Positions 17,794 through 26,788 of a DNA stretch of 64,000 nucleotides are shown here, piece after piece. The first letter of the stretch is position 1, and each line of letters starts with the position of its first letter. The notes beneath the pieces were generated by a model that worked only from the letters and a program-made list of their open reading frames with translations, did not search any database and was not told the DNA's origin. The DNA is from Methylobacterium oryzihabitans (GTDB lineage: Bacteria > Pseudomonadota > Alphaproteobacteria > Rhizobiales > Beijerinckiaceae): contig NZ_SACP01000031.1 of the NCBI RefSeq assembly GCF_004004555.2, forward strand, positions 1 to 64,000. Direction: 5' to 3'. The translations under genes were made by a program, and so were the position numbers.

Positions 17794-19181
17794 CCATCGA
17801 GCCCGCCGCCGTCCCCTTCGACATCGAGGTTCCGGTCGCGGTGATCGGCGCCGGGGCCGCCGGGCTGGTGGCGGCGCTCGCCGCCCACGAGGCCGGCGCC
17901 GAGGTGCTGGTGGTCGAGCGCGACCCCGTGCCCCGCGGCTCGACCGCCCTCTCGGCCGGGCTGATCCCGGCCCCCGGCACCCGCTGGCAGCGCGAGGCCG
18001 GGCTCGCGGACAGCCCGGAGCTGTTCGCCGCCGACATCATGGCGAAGGCGAAGAACGAGCCCGATCCGGCCCTCGTCGCGCGCCTCGCCGGGGCGGTGGG
18101 TCCTGCCCTCGAATGGCTGGCCCAACGGCACGGCCTGCCGTTCTCGGTCATCACCGACTTCCGCTACCCGGGCCATTCGGCCAATCGCATGCACGGCCTG
18201 CCGAGCCGGTCGGGCGAGGAACTGGTCGACCGCCTCGCCCGCGCCGTGGAGGCGGCCGGCATCCCGGTCCTGTGCGAGGCGACCGTCGACACGCTCTACG
18301 CCGAGACCGGTGCGATCCGGGGCCTCGGCCTCGTGCGCCCCGACGGCTCGCGCGAGCGCGTCGGCTGCCGGGCGCTGGTGCTGGCCTGCAACGGCTACGG
18401 CGGCAACAAGGCGCTGGTGGCGCAGCACGTGCCCGAGCTGGCCGGCGCGCTGTATTTCGGCCACGAGGGTAACCAGGGCGACGCGCTGCTGTGGGGCGAG
18501 GCGCTCGGCGCCGCCACCCGCCACCTCTCGGGCCACCAGGGCCACGGCTCCGTCGCGCATCCGCACGGCATCCTCGTTACCTGGGCCACGGTGACCGAGG
18601 GCGGGTTCCAGGTGAACGCGGGCGGGCGCCGGTTCTCCGACGAGAGCCGGGGCTATTCCGAGCAGGCGGCGGAGGTGCTGCGCCAGCCCGGCGGCACCGC
18701 CGTCACGGTGTTCGACGCGCGCATCGCCGGCATCGCGCGCCAGTTCGAGGATTTCCGCCGGGCCGAGGGCGCCGGGGCGATCGTCGCGGCGGACACGCTC
18801 GCGGAGCTGGCGGGGCGGCTGCACCTGCCGGAGGACGCCTTGGCCGCGACGCTGGCCGAGGTCGAGGCGCTGAAGCGCGAGGGCGGGCGCGACGGCTTCG
18901 GCCGCTCCTTCGCGGGCGTGCCGGCGCTCAGCCCGCCCTACCGGGCGGTGCGGGTGACCGGCGCGCTGTTCCACACCCAGGGCGGACTCGTGGTCGACGG
19001 CGACGCGCGGGTCCTCACCGTGGCCGGCGCGCCGGTCCCGAACCTGTTCGCGGCGGGGGGCGCGGCCTGCGGCGTGTCGGGGACGGGGCCGGGCGGGTAT
19101 CTCTCGGGCAACGGGCTGCTCGCCGCGGTGGCGCTGGGGCGCATCGCCGGCCGGGCGGCGGGGGTGATGGGGGTGCGTTAG
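17790..19181 (+). CDS. FAD-dependent oxidoreductase (fumarate reductase / tricarballylate dehydrogenase type)
   Basis: 463 residues; ATG overlaps the isochorismatase-fold gene stop. The N-terminal dinucleotide-binding loop is VAVIGAGAAGLVAALAAHEA with the acidic VVERD end, followed by GSTALSAGLIPAPGT. The C-terminal FAD segment reads NLFAAGGAACGVSG then GYLSGNGLLAAVALGRIAG, the pattern of the FAD_binding_2 family that includes fumarate reductase, TcuA and 3-ketosteroid dehydrogenase. These enzymes insert or remove a C=C bond next to a carboxyl or carbonyl group. In this cluster it most likely desaturates a substituted succinate-like intermediate before hydration. It has no heme-binding domain or signal peptide, so it is cytoplasmic. 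Confidence 0.87.
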   Translation: MTIEPAAVPFDIEVPVAVIGAGAAGLVAALAAHEAGAEVLVVERDPVPRGSTALSAGLIPAPGTRWQREAGLADSPELFAADIMAKAKNEPDPALVARLAGAVGPALEWLAQRHGLPFSVITDFRYPGHSANRMHGLPSRSGEELVDRLARAVEAAGIPVLCEATVDTLYAETGAIRGLGLVRPDGSRERVGCRALVLACNGYGGNKALVAQHVPELAGALYFGHEGNQGDALLWGEALGAATRHLSGHQGHGSVAHPHGILVTWATVTEGGFQVNAGGRRFSDESRGYSEQAAEVLRQPGGTAVTVFDARIAGIARQFEDFRRAEGAGAIVAADTLAELAGRLHLPEDALAATLAEVEALKREGGRDGFGRSFAGVPALSPPYRAVRVTGALFHTQGGLVVDGDARVLTVAGAPVPNLFAAGGAACGVSGTGPGGYLSGNGLLAAVALGRIAGRAAGVMGVR

Positions 19182-19216
19182 CCCCTGTCGCCCCCCAACT
19201 ATGATGACACCCTCCA

Positions 19217-19381
19217 CTTTCCCGGACGACTGGAACGACGTGGAAGGAGATCCGGGAACCAGCGCAAAAAGTCGCGAAGCGTCTTCGTGTCTGCAACGGT
19301 GCAGCATTCAGAGCCGCTTCGCGGCACGTCCTCTGCTGGATCCCGGATCTCCTTCCGCTTCGCTTCAGTCGTCCGGGAAAG
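19217..19381. repeat. 165-bp inverted repeat element between pathway genes
   Basis: Two 41-base arms, 19217-19257 (starting CTTTCCCGGACGACTG) and 19341-19381 (ending GTCGTCCGGGAAAG), pair with four mismatches around an 83-base centre without a gene. It fills most of the 246-base gap between the flavoprotein and the LeuC-like gene. It is another non-autonomous palindromic element, different in sequence from those at 12267 and 26620. Confidence 0.8.
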
Positions 19382-19427
19382 GGTGAGGTTCAAAGCTTGG
19401 ATCACAACGACAAGACGGAGGAGCCCG

Positions 19428-20834
19428 ATGACCCCGCAACCCCGCACCCTCCTCGACAAGGTCTGGGACGCTCACGTCATGGCGACCCGGCCCGACGGAC
19501 AGGCGCTGCTCGCCATCGACCGGCACCTCCTGCACGAGGGCTCGTTCCACGCCTTCGGCATGCTCGACCATGCCGGCCGGACAATCCGGCGGCCGGAGCT
19601 GACCTTCGCGGTCGCCGACCACTACGTCCCGTCCCGCGACCGGGACGGACCGATCCCCGATCCCGAGATCGCCAACATGGTCTCGACGCTTGCCGGCAAT
19701 GCCGGCCGGCACGGCATCCGGCATTTCGGCCTCGACGACCGGGCGCAGGGCATCGTCCACGTGCTCGCCCCGGAGCAGGGCCTGACGCTGCCGGGCCTCA
19801 CGGTCGTCTGCGGCGATTCCCACACCTCGACCCACGGCGCCTTCGGGGCGCTCGGCTTCGGCATCGGCGCGACGGAAGTCGCGCACGTGCTGGCGACGCA
19901 GGCCCTGTGGCAGCGCCGGCCCAGGAGCCTGCGGGTGAGCATCGACGGCCGGCTCGGGCCCCACGTCACGGCCAAGGACGTGATCCTGGCGATCATCGCG
20001 GTGGTCGGCGCCGGCGGCGCGGTCGGGCACGTGCTCGAATACGCCGGCAGCGCGATCCGCGGCCTGTCGATGGAGGGGCGGCTCACCATCTGCAACATGT
20101 CGATCGAGGCCGGCGCTCGGGCCGGGATGATCGCGCCGGACGACACCACCTTCGCGTTCCTGGAGGGCCGCGCTTACGCCCCGAAGGGTGGCCTGTTCGA
20201 GCAGGCGGTCGCGGCGTGGCGGCACCTGCCGAGCGACGAGGGCGCCCGGTTCGACCGCGAGGTGACGCTCGACGCCGCCGGCATCGCCCCGACCGTGACC
20301 TGGGGCACCAGCCCCGAGACGGCGCTGCCGGTCACCGCCGCGGTGCCGGATCCGGGCACGGAGGCCGACGCCACCAAGGCCGGGCAGATGCGGGCGATGC
20401 TCGACTACATGGGCCTCGCCCCCGGCACCCCGCTCGAGGCGGTGGCGATCGACCGGGTGTTCATCGGCTCCTGCACCAACTCGCGCATCGAGGACCTGCG
20501 CGCCGCAGCAGACGTGCTGCGCGGCCGGACGGCGCGGGTGCCGGGCCTCGTCGTACCGGGCTCCGGCCCGGTGCGGCGTCAGGCGGAGGCCGAGGGACTC
20601 GATCAGGTGTTTCGCGCCGCCGGCCTGGAATGGGGCGAGCCGGGCTGCTCGATGTGCGTCGGCATCAACGGCGACCTCGTGCCGGCGGGCGAGCGCTGCG
20701 CCTCGACCACCAACCGCAACTTCCCCGGCCGCCAGGGCCCGAACGCCCGCACCCACCTGATGAGTCCGGCCATGGCCGCCGCGGCCGCCGTCACCGGCCG
20801 CCTCACCGACATCCGCCGGCTCGGGAGCCACTGA
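19428..20834 (+). CDS. LeuC-type hydratase, large subunit (aconitase superfamily)
   Basis: 468 residues; ATG at 19428 follows GGAGGAG at 19417-19423. The [4Fe-4S] ligands are present as Cys349 (FIGSCTNSRIEDLR), Cys407 and Cys410 (GCSMCVGINGD). VVCGDSHTSTHGAFGALGFG and STTNRNFPGRQGPNARTHLM are the substrate and phosphate-like anion loops of the LeuC family. The sequence is close to isopropylmalate isomerase, but its place in a degradative cluster with no other leucine genes suggests a paralog. Sister enzymes hydrate maleate, citraconate or dimethylmaleate. It needs the small subunit encoded one base downstream. An alternative is a plain second leuCD copy. Confidence 0.87.
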   Translation: MTPQPRTLLDKVWDAHVMATRPDGQALLAIDRHLLHEGSFHAFGMLDHAGRTIRRPELTFAVADHYVPSRDRDGPIPDPEIANMVSTLAGNAGRHGIRHFGLDDRAQGIVHVLAPEQGLTLPGLTVVCGDSHTSTHGAFGALGFGIGATEVAHVLATQALWQRRPRSLRVSIDGRLGPHVTAKDVILAIIAVVGAGGAVGHVLEYAGSAIRGLSMEGRLTICNMSIEAGARAGMIAPDDTTFAFLEGRAYAPKGGLFEQAVAAWRHLPSDEGARFDREVTLDAAGIAPTVTWGTSPETALPVTAAVPDPGTEADATKAGQMRAMLDYMGLAPGTPLEAVAIDRVFIGSCTNSRIEDLRAAADVLRGRTARVPGLVVPGSGPVRRQAEAEGLDQVFRAAGLEWGEPGCSMCVGINGDLVPAGERCASTTNRNFPGRQGPNARTHLMSPAMAAAAAVTGRLTDIRRLGSH

Positions 20835-20835
20835 C

Positions 20836-21441
20836 ATGCAGCCCTTCACGACGCTCCGGGCCGTCGCGGTCCCGCTCGATGTGGCCAACGTCGACACCGA
20901 CCAGATCCTGCCGGCCCGCTTCCTGAAGAAGCCGCGCAGCGCCGGCTACGGCACCTTCCTGTTCCACGACGAGCGCCGCCGCAGCGAGGCGGTGCCCCTC
21001 GACGCGGCCCCCTATGCCGGTGCGGGCATCCTGGTGGCCGACCGCAACTTCGGCTGCGGCTCGTCGCGCGAGGGCGCGGTCTACGCGCTCGTCGACGCTG
21101 GGATCCGCTGCGTGATCGCCCCGAGCTTCGGCGACATCTTCGCGTCGAACGCGGCCAAGAACGGCCTCCTGACGGTGACCCTGCCGGAGGACGCGGTGGC
21201 GTCGCTGCGCGCCCGCCTCGTGGCCGGGCCGGGCGCCGCCGTCACGGTCGATCTTCCGGCCCAGACCGTCACCGGCCCGGACGGCGCCGCGATCCCGTTC
21301 GAGATCGACCCGTTCAAGAAGCGCTGCCTCGTCGAGGGCCTGGACGACGTGGCGCTGACCCTGGAGCACGCCGACGCCATCGCGGCCTACGAGGCGCGGG
21401 CGGCGGCGGAGACCCCGTGGCGGATGCCGGCGGGAGCGTGA
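20836..21441 (+). CDS. LeuD-type hydratase, small subunit
   Basis: 201 residues, starting one base after the large-subunit stop. The swivel domain is identified by VANVDTDQILPARFLKK, GAGILVADRNFGCGSSREGAVYA and IAPSFGDIFASNAAKNGLL. Ordinary LeuD has a His after GCGSSRE; here it is Gly, one sign of a changed substrate pocket. It forms the heterodimer with the LeuC-like protein. It is the last gene of the cluster; the next gene is convergent, and a 10-bp inverted repeat with one unpaired base, TGTCCGAT(G)GC with GCGATCGGACA, lies between them at about 21456-21495. Confidence 0.87.
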   Translation: MQPFTTLRAVAVPLDVANVDTDQILPARFLKKPRSAGYGTFLFHDERRRSEAVPLDAAPYAGAGILVADRNFGCGSSREGAVYALVDAGIRCVIAPSFGDIFASNAAKNGLLTVTLPEDAVASLRARLVAGPGAAVTVDLPAQTVTGPDGAAIPFEIDPFKKRCLVEGLDDVALTLEHADAIAAYEARAAAETPWRMPAGA

Positions 21442-21533
21442 GCCGGGGGAGCGGTGTCCGATGGCATCCGAAGGATCGCCGAGCGAGCGATCGGACATCG
21501 CAGGGCGAGCCGGCGGAGAACCCGGAAACCCCA

Positions 21534-22076
21534 TCACTCCGCGACCAAGTCCCGGGCCGCCCGGAGCAGGTCGGCGGCCAGCGCCTCGTCGTCGATCGCC
21601 CGTGCGAGGACGACCGCGCCGACGAGGGTCGACAGGTTCGCCAGGGCCTGCTGCCGGCGGCGCTCCCGGGCCGGCTCCGGTATCCGGTCGGCGAGAAGGC
21701 CGGCGAGGTGGCGGACGCCGTGGGCGAACCGCGCGCGCACCGGGCTGCCCGCCGGTTCGCGCGCGACGTCGTTGGCAAGGGCCGCGAGGGGACAGCCCAT
21801 GCCGGGGGACCGGACATGCCCGGTCGACAGGTAGTTCGCGACCAGGGCGTCCAGGGTTCCGCGGTGATCTTCGGCGAGCGCCGCGTCGAACGCCTCGACC
21901 GCGAGGGCGTCCTTGTTGGCGAACTGGCCGTAGAACCCGCCATGGGTGAGGCCGGCGGAGGCCATGATGTCGGCGACGCCGACGCCGTGGAGACCGCGCT
22001 CACGAAACAGGGCCGCCGCGACCTCGACCACCCGCTGGCGGTTGAGCCTGGCCTGCTCCTGCGAGACTCTCGGCAT
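21534..22076 (-). CDS. TetR-family repressor
   Basis: 180 residues. The start at 22076 is chosen for the GGAGGA seven bases upstream; a longer frame exists but its extension is arginine/proline-rich. The N-terminal helix-turn-helix is RQRVVEVAAALFRERG then GVGVADIMASAGLTHGGFYG, followed by the usual QFANKDALAVEAFDAAL. The C-terminal ligand domain contains MGCPLAALANDVARE, typical of TetR proteins of the NemR/AcuR-like group. It is the last gene after the RND pump on the same strand, so it probably represses the operon through the palindrome at 26489-26520. Ligands would be pump substrates. Confidence 0.9.
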   Translation of the reverse strand: MPRVSQEQARLNRQRVVEVAAALFRERGLHGVGVADIMASAGLTHGGFYGQFANKDALAVEAFDAALAEDHRGTLDALVANYLSTGHVRSPGMGCPLAALANDVAREPAGSPVRARFAHGVRHLAGLLADRIPEPARERRRQQALANLSTLVGAVVLARAIDDEALAADLLRAARDLVAE

Positions 22077-22260
22077 GACGGGATCCTCCGGCGCGTCCGG
22101 CCCCTGATATGGATGCCGGGCGTCATCCATGAAGGGCGCGCGGCGGAGGCGAAAGGAAATCCCGGCGGGCCCGCGAGGGGGCGGGATCGGACCCGCCGGG
22201 CACCGCCCGCGCCCTCCTGGGGACGGCGCGGGCGATTCGTGTGGACGCTCGGCCGCGCCC

Positions 22261-25200
22261 TCAGGTCGAGGCCGGCGTCCCGGCCAGTGGAGCGGACACG
22301 CCGTGACGCGAGCCCGCCGCGGCGGCATCCGGCCGGCGGACCCGGAACCACAAGGCGTACAAGGCCGGCAGGAACAGCAGGGTCAGCACCGTGCCCACGC
22401 CGACGCCGCCGATCAGCACGTAGGCCAGCGCCCCCCAGAACACCGAGTGGGTCAGCGGGATGAAGGCCAGCATCGCGGCGGCCGCCGTCAGGATGACAGG
22501 ACGGGCCCGCCGCACCGTCGATTCCACGATCGCCTCGTAGTCCGACAGCCCCGCCTCGCGGTCGTGATGGATCTGGTCCACCAGGATCAGGGTGTTGCGC
22601 ATCAGGATGCCCGACAGCGCGATCAGGCCGAGGATCGCGTTGAAGCCGAACGGCTGCCCGAAGATCAGCAGCGTCGGCACCGCCCCCACCAGCCCGAGCG
22701 GGGCGGTGGCGAACACCATGACCATCGTGGTGAACGACCGCACCTGGATCATGATGACGGTGAGCGTCACGATCAGCATCAGCGGGAAGACCGCCACCAG
22801 CGACGCCATCGCCTTGGCGCTCTCCTCGACCGCGCCGGCATTGTCGATGCGGTAGCCGGGCGGCAGCCGCGCCTTGATCGGGTCGAGCAGGGGGGCGACC
22901 TGCGCGTGGACGTCCGGCGGCTGCCTGCCGTCGAGCACGTCGCCCTGGACGCGGATGTAGGTCTCGCGGTTGTAGCGCTTGAGCACCGCGTCCTCGTTGC
23001 GGCTCTCCAGCCGCGCGACCTGGGACACCGGCACCTGGCGCCCGTCCTTCGTCGCCAGCGTCAGGTCGCCGATGTCGCCGAGTGAGCGGCGCTCGGGGCC
23101 GGGGCTGCGCAGCAGCACGTCGACCGAGCGCAGGTTCTCGCGCACCTGGGTCGCGGGCGTGCCGTTGAGGTAGCTCTGCAACTGCTGGCCGGCTTCCTTG
23201 GGCGTCAGGCCGATCAGGCGCAGGCGCTCCTGGTCGAGGACGAGGCGCTGGTTCGGGGTCCTGTTGCCCCAGTCGAGATGGACCATGCGCATGTCGGGGT
23301 TCGTCGCCATGGCGTCCGCCACCTCGGCGGCGATGCCGCGGATGACGTCGAGGTCCGGCCCGACCACCCGGAAGGCGACGGGAAAGCGGACAGGCGGCCC
23401 GAACACGATCTGCAGCACCCGCACCCGGGCCTCGGGGAAGCCGCCCTCGTCGACGAGACGGCGCACCTTGCCGCGGAGCGCGTCGCGGGCATGCGAATCG
23501 GCGGTCTGGACGACGATCTGCGCGAAGGCGGGATCGGGCAGTTCGGGATCGAACGAGAGCACGAAGCGCGGCATGCCCTGGCCGATGTAGCTCGTGATCT
23601 CGCGCGCCTCGGGCAGCGTGCGCAGAGCCGCCTCGACGCGCCTGACGGTGGCCTCGGTCGTGGCGAAGGCCGAACCGGTCGGCAGCGTCACCTCGACGAT
23701 GAGCTCGGCGCGCTCGGAATTCGGGAAGAACTGCTTCTCGACCTTGCCCATGCCCGCCGCCGCGCCGGCGAACAGCGCCACGGTGATGCCCGCGGCGATC
23801 CACTTGTGGTCGACGGACAGCCGCACGATCCGGCGCAGGCGCTCGTAGTTCTTCGTGGCGTAGATCGCGTCGTGCCCGCCCTCGACCCGCTTGATGTCGG
23901 GCAGCAGCTTGACGCCGAGATACGGCGTGAAGGTCACGGCCACGATCCACGAGATGACGAGCGAGAACGAGACCACCCAGAAGATGTTGCCGGCATACTC
24001 GCCCGCCGTGGAGGCGGCGAAGCCCACGGGCAGGAAGCCCGCGATGGTGACCAGCGTCCCGGTGAGCATCGGCGCGGCGGTGGCGCTCCAGGCGTAGGTG
24101 GCGGCCGAGATCCGGTCGGCGCCCTCCTCCATGCGCACCACCATCATCTCGATGGCGATGATCGCGTCGTCGACGAGGAGCCCGAGCGAGATGATGAGCG
24201 CGCCCAGCGTGATGCGGTCGAAGTCGCGCCCCGTCACCATCATCACGACGAACACCGCGGAGAGCGTCAGCGGCACCGCAAGCGCCACCACGATGCCGAC
24301 CCGCAGGCCGAGCGCCACGAGGCTGACCACGATCACCACGCCGAGCGCGGTGAAGAACTTCACCATGAACTCGTGGATGGCGTCGTCGATGACCTTCGCC
24401 TGGTCGGTGATCTTGGTGAAGCCGATGCCGGTCGGCAGCTCGCGATGGATCGCCGCCTCCTCGGCGTTCAGCGCCGCGCCGAGGGTGAGGCCGTTGAAGC
24501 CCGGCTTCATCACGAGGCCGAGCATCAGGGCCGGCTCGCCGTCGTTGCGGATCGCGAAGGTCTTGGGGTCCTCATAGCCGCGCCTGACCTCGGCGATGTC
24601 GCCGAGCTTGAGGCTGCGGTCGCCGGCCGCGACTGGCAGCTCGCGGATCGCGTCGAGGCCGTCGATGGCGCCGTCGAGCCGGAGATACACCCGCGGGCCG
24701 GTGGTCTCGACGAAGCCCGCCGGCGTGACGTCGTTCTGGTTGGCGAGGGAGGCCAGGAGCTGCTGGCCGGTGATGCCGAGGGTGGCGAGGCGCTGGTAGG
24801 AGATCTCGACGAAGATCTTCTGGGCCTGCTCGCCCAGGATGTTGATCTTCTCGACGCCGGGCAGCCGCAGGAGGCGCTGGCGCAGGTCCTCGGCCCGCGT
24901 CACGAGGTGGCGGTGCGGCAGCCCCTTGGCCTGGAGCGCGTAGAGGGCGAAGTAGACGTCCGAGAACTCGTCGTTGAACAGGGGCCCGAGCACGCCGCGC
25001 GGCAGGCCGGAGGCCTGGTCGGAGAGCTTCTTGCGCGCCTGGTAGAACTCCGATTGCAGCCGGGCCGGGGGCATCGAGTCCCTGAAGAACACCTTCATCA
25101 GCATCAGGCCGGGCCGGACCGTGGTCTCGACGCGGTCGTAGTAGACGAGTTCCTGCAGGCGCTTCTCGAGCGGGTCGGCGACCTGACGCTGCATCTCGTC

Positions 25201-25377
25201 GGTGGTCGCGCCGGGCCACGCGGCCGAGACCGCCATCGTCTTGACCGTGAAGGCCGGGTCCTCGGCCCGCCCGAGCCTCTGGAAGGCGAAGACGCCCGCG
25301 CCGGTGAGCGCCAGGATGAGGAACAGCGTGACGGCCCGCTCGCGGACCGCCAGCGCCGAGAGGTTGAAGCCGCTCAT
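22261..25377 (-). CDS. RND efflux pump inner-membrane transporter
   Basis: 1038 residues, normal for the family. ATG at 25377 overlaps the adaptor stop (ATGA). Twelve membrane segments are expected: one near residues 12-30, five around 335-490, one near 540, and five in the last 200. The proton-relay aspartates appear in the fourth segment as LGLLVDDAIIAIE. Two large periplasmic loops follow segments 1 and 7. AEDPAFTVKTMAVSAAWPGA near residue 40 is typical of HAE1-type and putative acriflavin pumps. It exports drugs, solvents or toxic intermediates with the adaptor and an outer-membrane channel not encoded here. Confidence 0.93.
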   Translation of the reverse strand: MSGFNLSALAVRERAVTLFLILALTGAGVFAFQRLGRAEDPAFTVKTMAVSAAWPGATTDEMQRQVADPLEKRLQELVYYDRVETTVRPGLMLMKVFFRDSMPPARLQSEFYQARKKLSDQASGLPRGVLGPLFNDEFSDVYFALYALQAKGLPHRHLVTRAEDLRQRLLRLPGVEKINILGEQAQKIFVEISYQRLATLGITGQQLLASLANQNDVTPAGFVETTGPRVYLRLDGAIDGLDAIRELPVAAGDRSLKLGDIAEVRRGYEDPKTFAIRNDGEPALMLGLVMKPGFNGLTLGAALNAEEAAIHRELPTGIGFTKITDQAKVIDDAIHEFMVKFFTALGVVIVVSLVALGLRVGIVVALAVPLTLSAVFVVMMVTGRDFDRITLGALIISLGLLVDDAIIAIEMMVVRMEEGADRISAATYAWSATAAPMLTGTLVTIAGFLPVGFAASTAGEYAGNIFWVVSFSLVISWIVAVTFTPYLGVKLLPDIKRVEGGHDAIYATKNYERLRRIVRLSVDHKWIAAGITVALFAGAAAGMGKVEKQFFPNSERAELIVEVTLPTGSAFATTEATVRRVEAALRTLPEAREITSYIGQGMPRFVLSFDPELPDPAFAQIVVQTADSHARDALRGKVRRLVDEGGFPEARVRVLQIVFGPPVRFPVAFRVVGPDLDVIRGIAAEVADAMATNPDMRMVHLDWGNRTPNQRLVLDQERLRLIGLTPKEAGQQLQSYLNGTPATQVRENLRSVDVLLRSPGPERRSLGDIGDLTLATKDGRQVPVSQVARLESRNEDAVLKRYNRETYIRVQGDVLDGRQPPDVHAQVAPLLDPIKARLPPGYRIDNAGAVEESAKAMASLVAVFPLMLIVTLTVIMIQVRSFTTMVMVFATAPLGLVGAVPTLLIFGQPFGFNAILGLIALSGILMRNTLILVDQIHHDREAGLSDYEAIVESTVRRARPVILTAAAAMLAFIPLTHSVFWGALAYVLIGGVGVGTVLTLLFLPALYALWFRVRRPDAAAAGSRHGVSAPLAGTPAST

Positions 25378-26462
25378 CGCGCCGCCACTCCCGTCATGCT
25401 GGACGGAGCCTGACGCACGGCCTGGCCCGGCTTCAAGAGGTGGGCGCCGAGGGCGACGATCCGGTCGCCCGGGCTCAGGCCCGACGCGACCTCGGCGCTC
25501 TCCTCGGACAGGCGGGCGACGGCGACCGGCTGGGCGACGACGGTTCCGGTCGCGGCGTCGAGCTTCCAGACCGCCGAGCCCTGCCCGGCGTCGAACAGCG
25601 CCCCGAGCGGCACCGACAGGGACGCGGCGCGCCCGTCCTCGGCCGGCCTGAGCCGGAGCGTCACGGTGGCGCCGAGCGGCGCGCCCTCGCCGCCGCCCGA
25701 CAGGATGTAGCGGGCGCGGTAGGTCCGCGTCGCGGGATCGGCGGTGGCGGACAATTCGCGCAGCCGCGCCGGATACGTCGTCTCGCCCTCGGCGTAGAGC
25801 GTCGCGGTGGCGGCGCCCGTCGCGAGGCGCCGGCTCGCCTCGGGCAGGAACACCTCGGCCTCGCGCGCGCCGTCGCGGGCGAGGCGGACGACGGTCTGGC
25901 CGGCCGCGACCACCTGGCCGGGCTCGGACGGCACCTCCATCACCACGCCGTCGGCATCGGCCTGGAGCTCGGAATACCCGGCCTGGTTCTCGATCTGGCT
26001 CGCCTGGGCCTCGGCGGCGGCGAACTGGGCCGCCGCCGCGTCCGCCGCGGCCTTGTTCTGGTCGTAGGTCTGGCGGGAGGTCCAGCCCTCGCCGACGAGC
26101 TTGCGGCTGCGCTCCTCGTCGGCCCGGGCCTTGACCATCTGGGCCCGGGCGGCCTCGACCGAGGAGCGGGCGGCGTTGAGCGCGAGGGTGAAGTCGGTGC
26201 GGTCGAGGCGCATCAGCGGCTGTCCGCGCGCGACGTGCTGGCCCGGATCGACCAGTCGCTCGAAGATCTTGCCGCCGACGCGGAAGCCGAGGTTGCTCTC
26301 GGTGCGGGCCCGGACGACGCCGGTGTAGCGCGCGATCGCCCCGGATCCCGGCGCGACCTCGACGGTCTGGACCAGGGGCGGCTGCGGCGCCACCGCGGTC
26401 TCGCCCGGCGAGCACCCCGCCAGCGCCAGCGCGGCGGGAACGAGCATCCATCGCGTGTCCAT
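25374..26462 (-). CDS. RND periplasmic adaptor lipoprotein (HlyD/AcrA family)
   Basis: 362 residues. The N-terminus MLVPAALALAGCSPGE has a lipobox with acylated Cys16, so the adaptor is lipid-anchored. The lipoyl halves are seen at VRARTESNLGFRVGGKIFER and in the later VVMEVPSEPGQVVAAGQTVV, joined by a long helical hairpin (about residues 95-155) with DEERSRKLVGEGWTSRQTYD. The barrel and membrane-proximal domains follow. It is the first gene of the pump operon and bridges the RND pump to an outer-membrane factor. Confidence 0.92.
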   Translation of the reverse strand: MDTRWMLVPAALALAGCSPGETAVAPQPPLVQTVEVAPGSGAIARYTGVVRARTESNLGFRVGGKIFERLVDPGQHVARGQPLMRLDRTDFTLALNAARSSVEAARAQMVKARADEERSRKLVGEGWTSRQTYDQNKAAADAAAAQFAAAEAQASQIENQAGYSELQADADGVVMEVPSEPGQVVAAGQTVVRLARDGAREAEVFLPEASRRLATGAATATLYAEGETTYPARLRELSATADPATRTYRARYILSGGGEGAPLGATVTLRLRPAEDGRAASLSVPLGALFDAGQGSAVWKLDAATGTVVAQPVAVARLSEESAEVASGLSPGDRIVALGAHLLKPGQAVRQAPSSMTGVAAR

Positions 26463-26488
26463 CGGCCGTCTCCTCGCGCCCCCTGAGG

Positions 26489-26520
26489 CCGCAATAAATG
26501 ATACACATCATTTATTGCGG
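26489..26520 (-). promoter_or_regulatory. Perfect 14+14 palindrome, probable TetR operator
   Basis: CCGCAATAAATGAT (26489-26502) and ATCATTTATTGCGG (26507-26520) are perfect inverted repeats around ACAC. The site lies 27 bases upstream of the adaptor start and is far more AT-rich than its surroundings. It likely overlaps the promoter; TATCAT and similar hexamers are within it on the minus strand. Binding by the operon's TetR protein is inference from position and symmetry. Confidence 0.8.
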
Positions 26521-26619
26521 CGCGCGGCCGACGTCAACGAGCCTCGCGGCGGCATCATGCGATTCCCGGCCGATAAATGGAAAATGCCTACAAGAACTTG
26601 ATCCAAAAGTATAATTTTG

Positions 26620-26788
26620 GCGCGGGATCCCCTCTCCCGGGTGGGAGAGGGGTAGGGGTGAGGGTGGAGACGGTTCAGGATCCATCACGAACGGTTGAGC
26701 TGCCCAGCTCGACGGTCGGTGCTTGATTCTGACCTCGAGCCACCCTCACCCCTGTCCCCTCTCCCACTCGGGAGAGGGGGACCCGCGC
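26620..26788. repeat. 169-bp inverted repeat element, copy 1
   Basis: The arms are 26620-26666 (GCGCGGGATCCCCTCTCCCG onward) and about 26740-26788, near-complementary over about 48 bases and each also containing a short hairpin of CCTCTCCC and GGGAGAGG. A homologous element lies at 52284-52451. It fills part of the 26521-27059 gap; the rest of that gap holds no gene I can support. No transposase is associated. Confidence 0.8.

Noticed and set aside
19428..21441. Ordinary leucine biosynthesis leuCD
   Set aside because: Not excluded, but the genes sit at the end of a degradative cluster with no leuA or leuB near, and the small subunit has Gly after GCGSSRE where LeuD has His; kept as a paralog with stated doubt.
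23278..25413. A 711-codon plus-strand frame opposite the RND pump
   Set aside because: Composition is typical of antisense (His, Asp, Glu, Arg repeats), with no family motif.
22261..26511. One continuous 1416-codon minus-strand frame that could suggest a fused adaptor-pump protein
   Set aside because: The part upstream of 25377 in this frame is arginine-rich nonsense, while the adaptor with its lipobox lies in another frame and overlaps the pump by ATGA.
26620..26788. Possible insertion sequence
   Set aside because: Only 169 bp, no transposase and no clear target duplication; best seen as a non-autonomous palindromic element.
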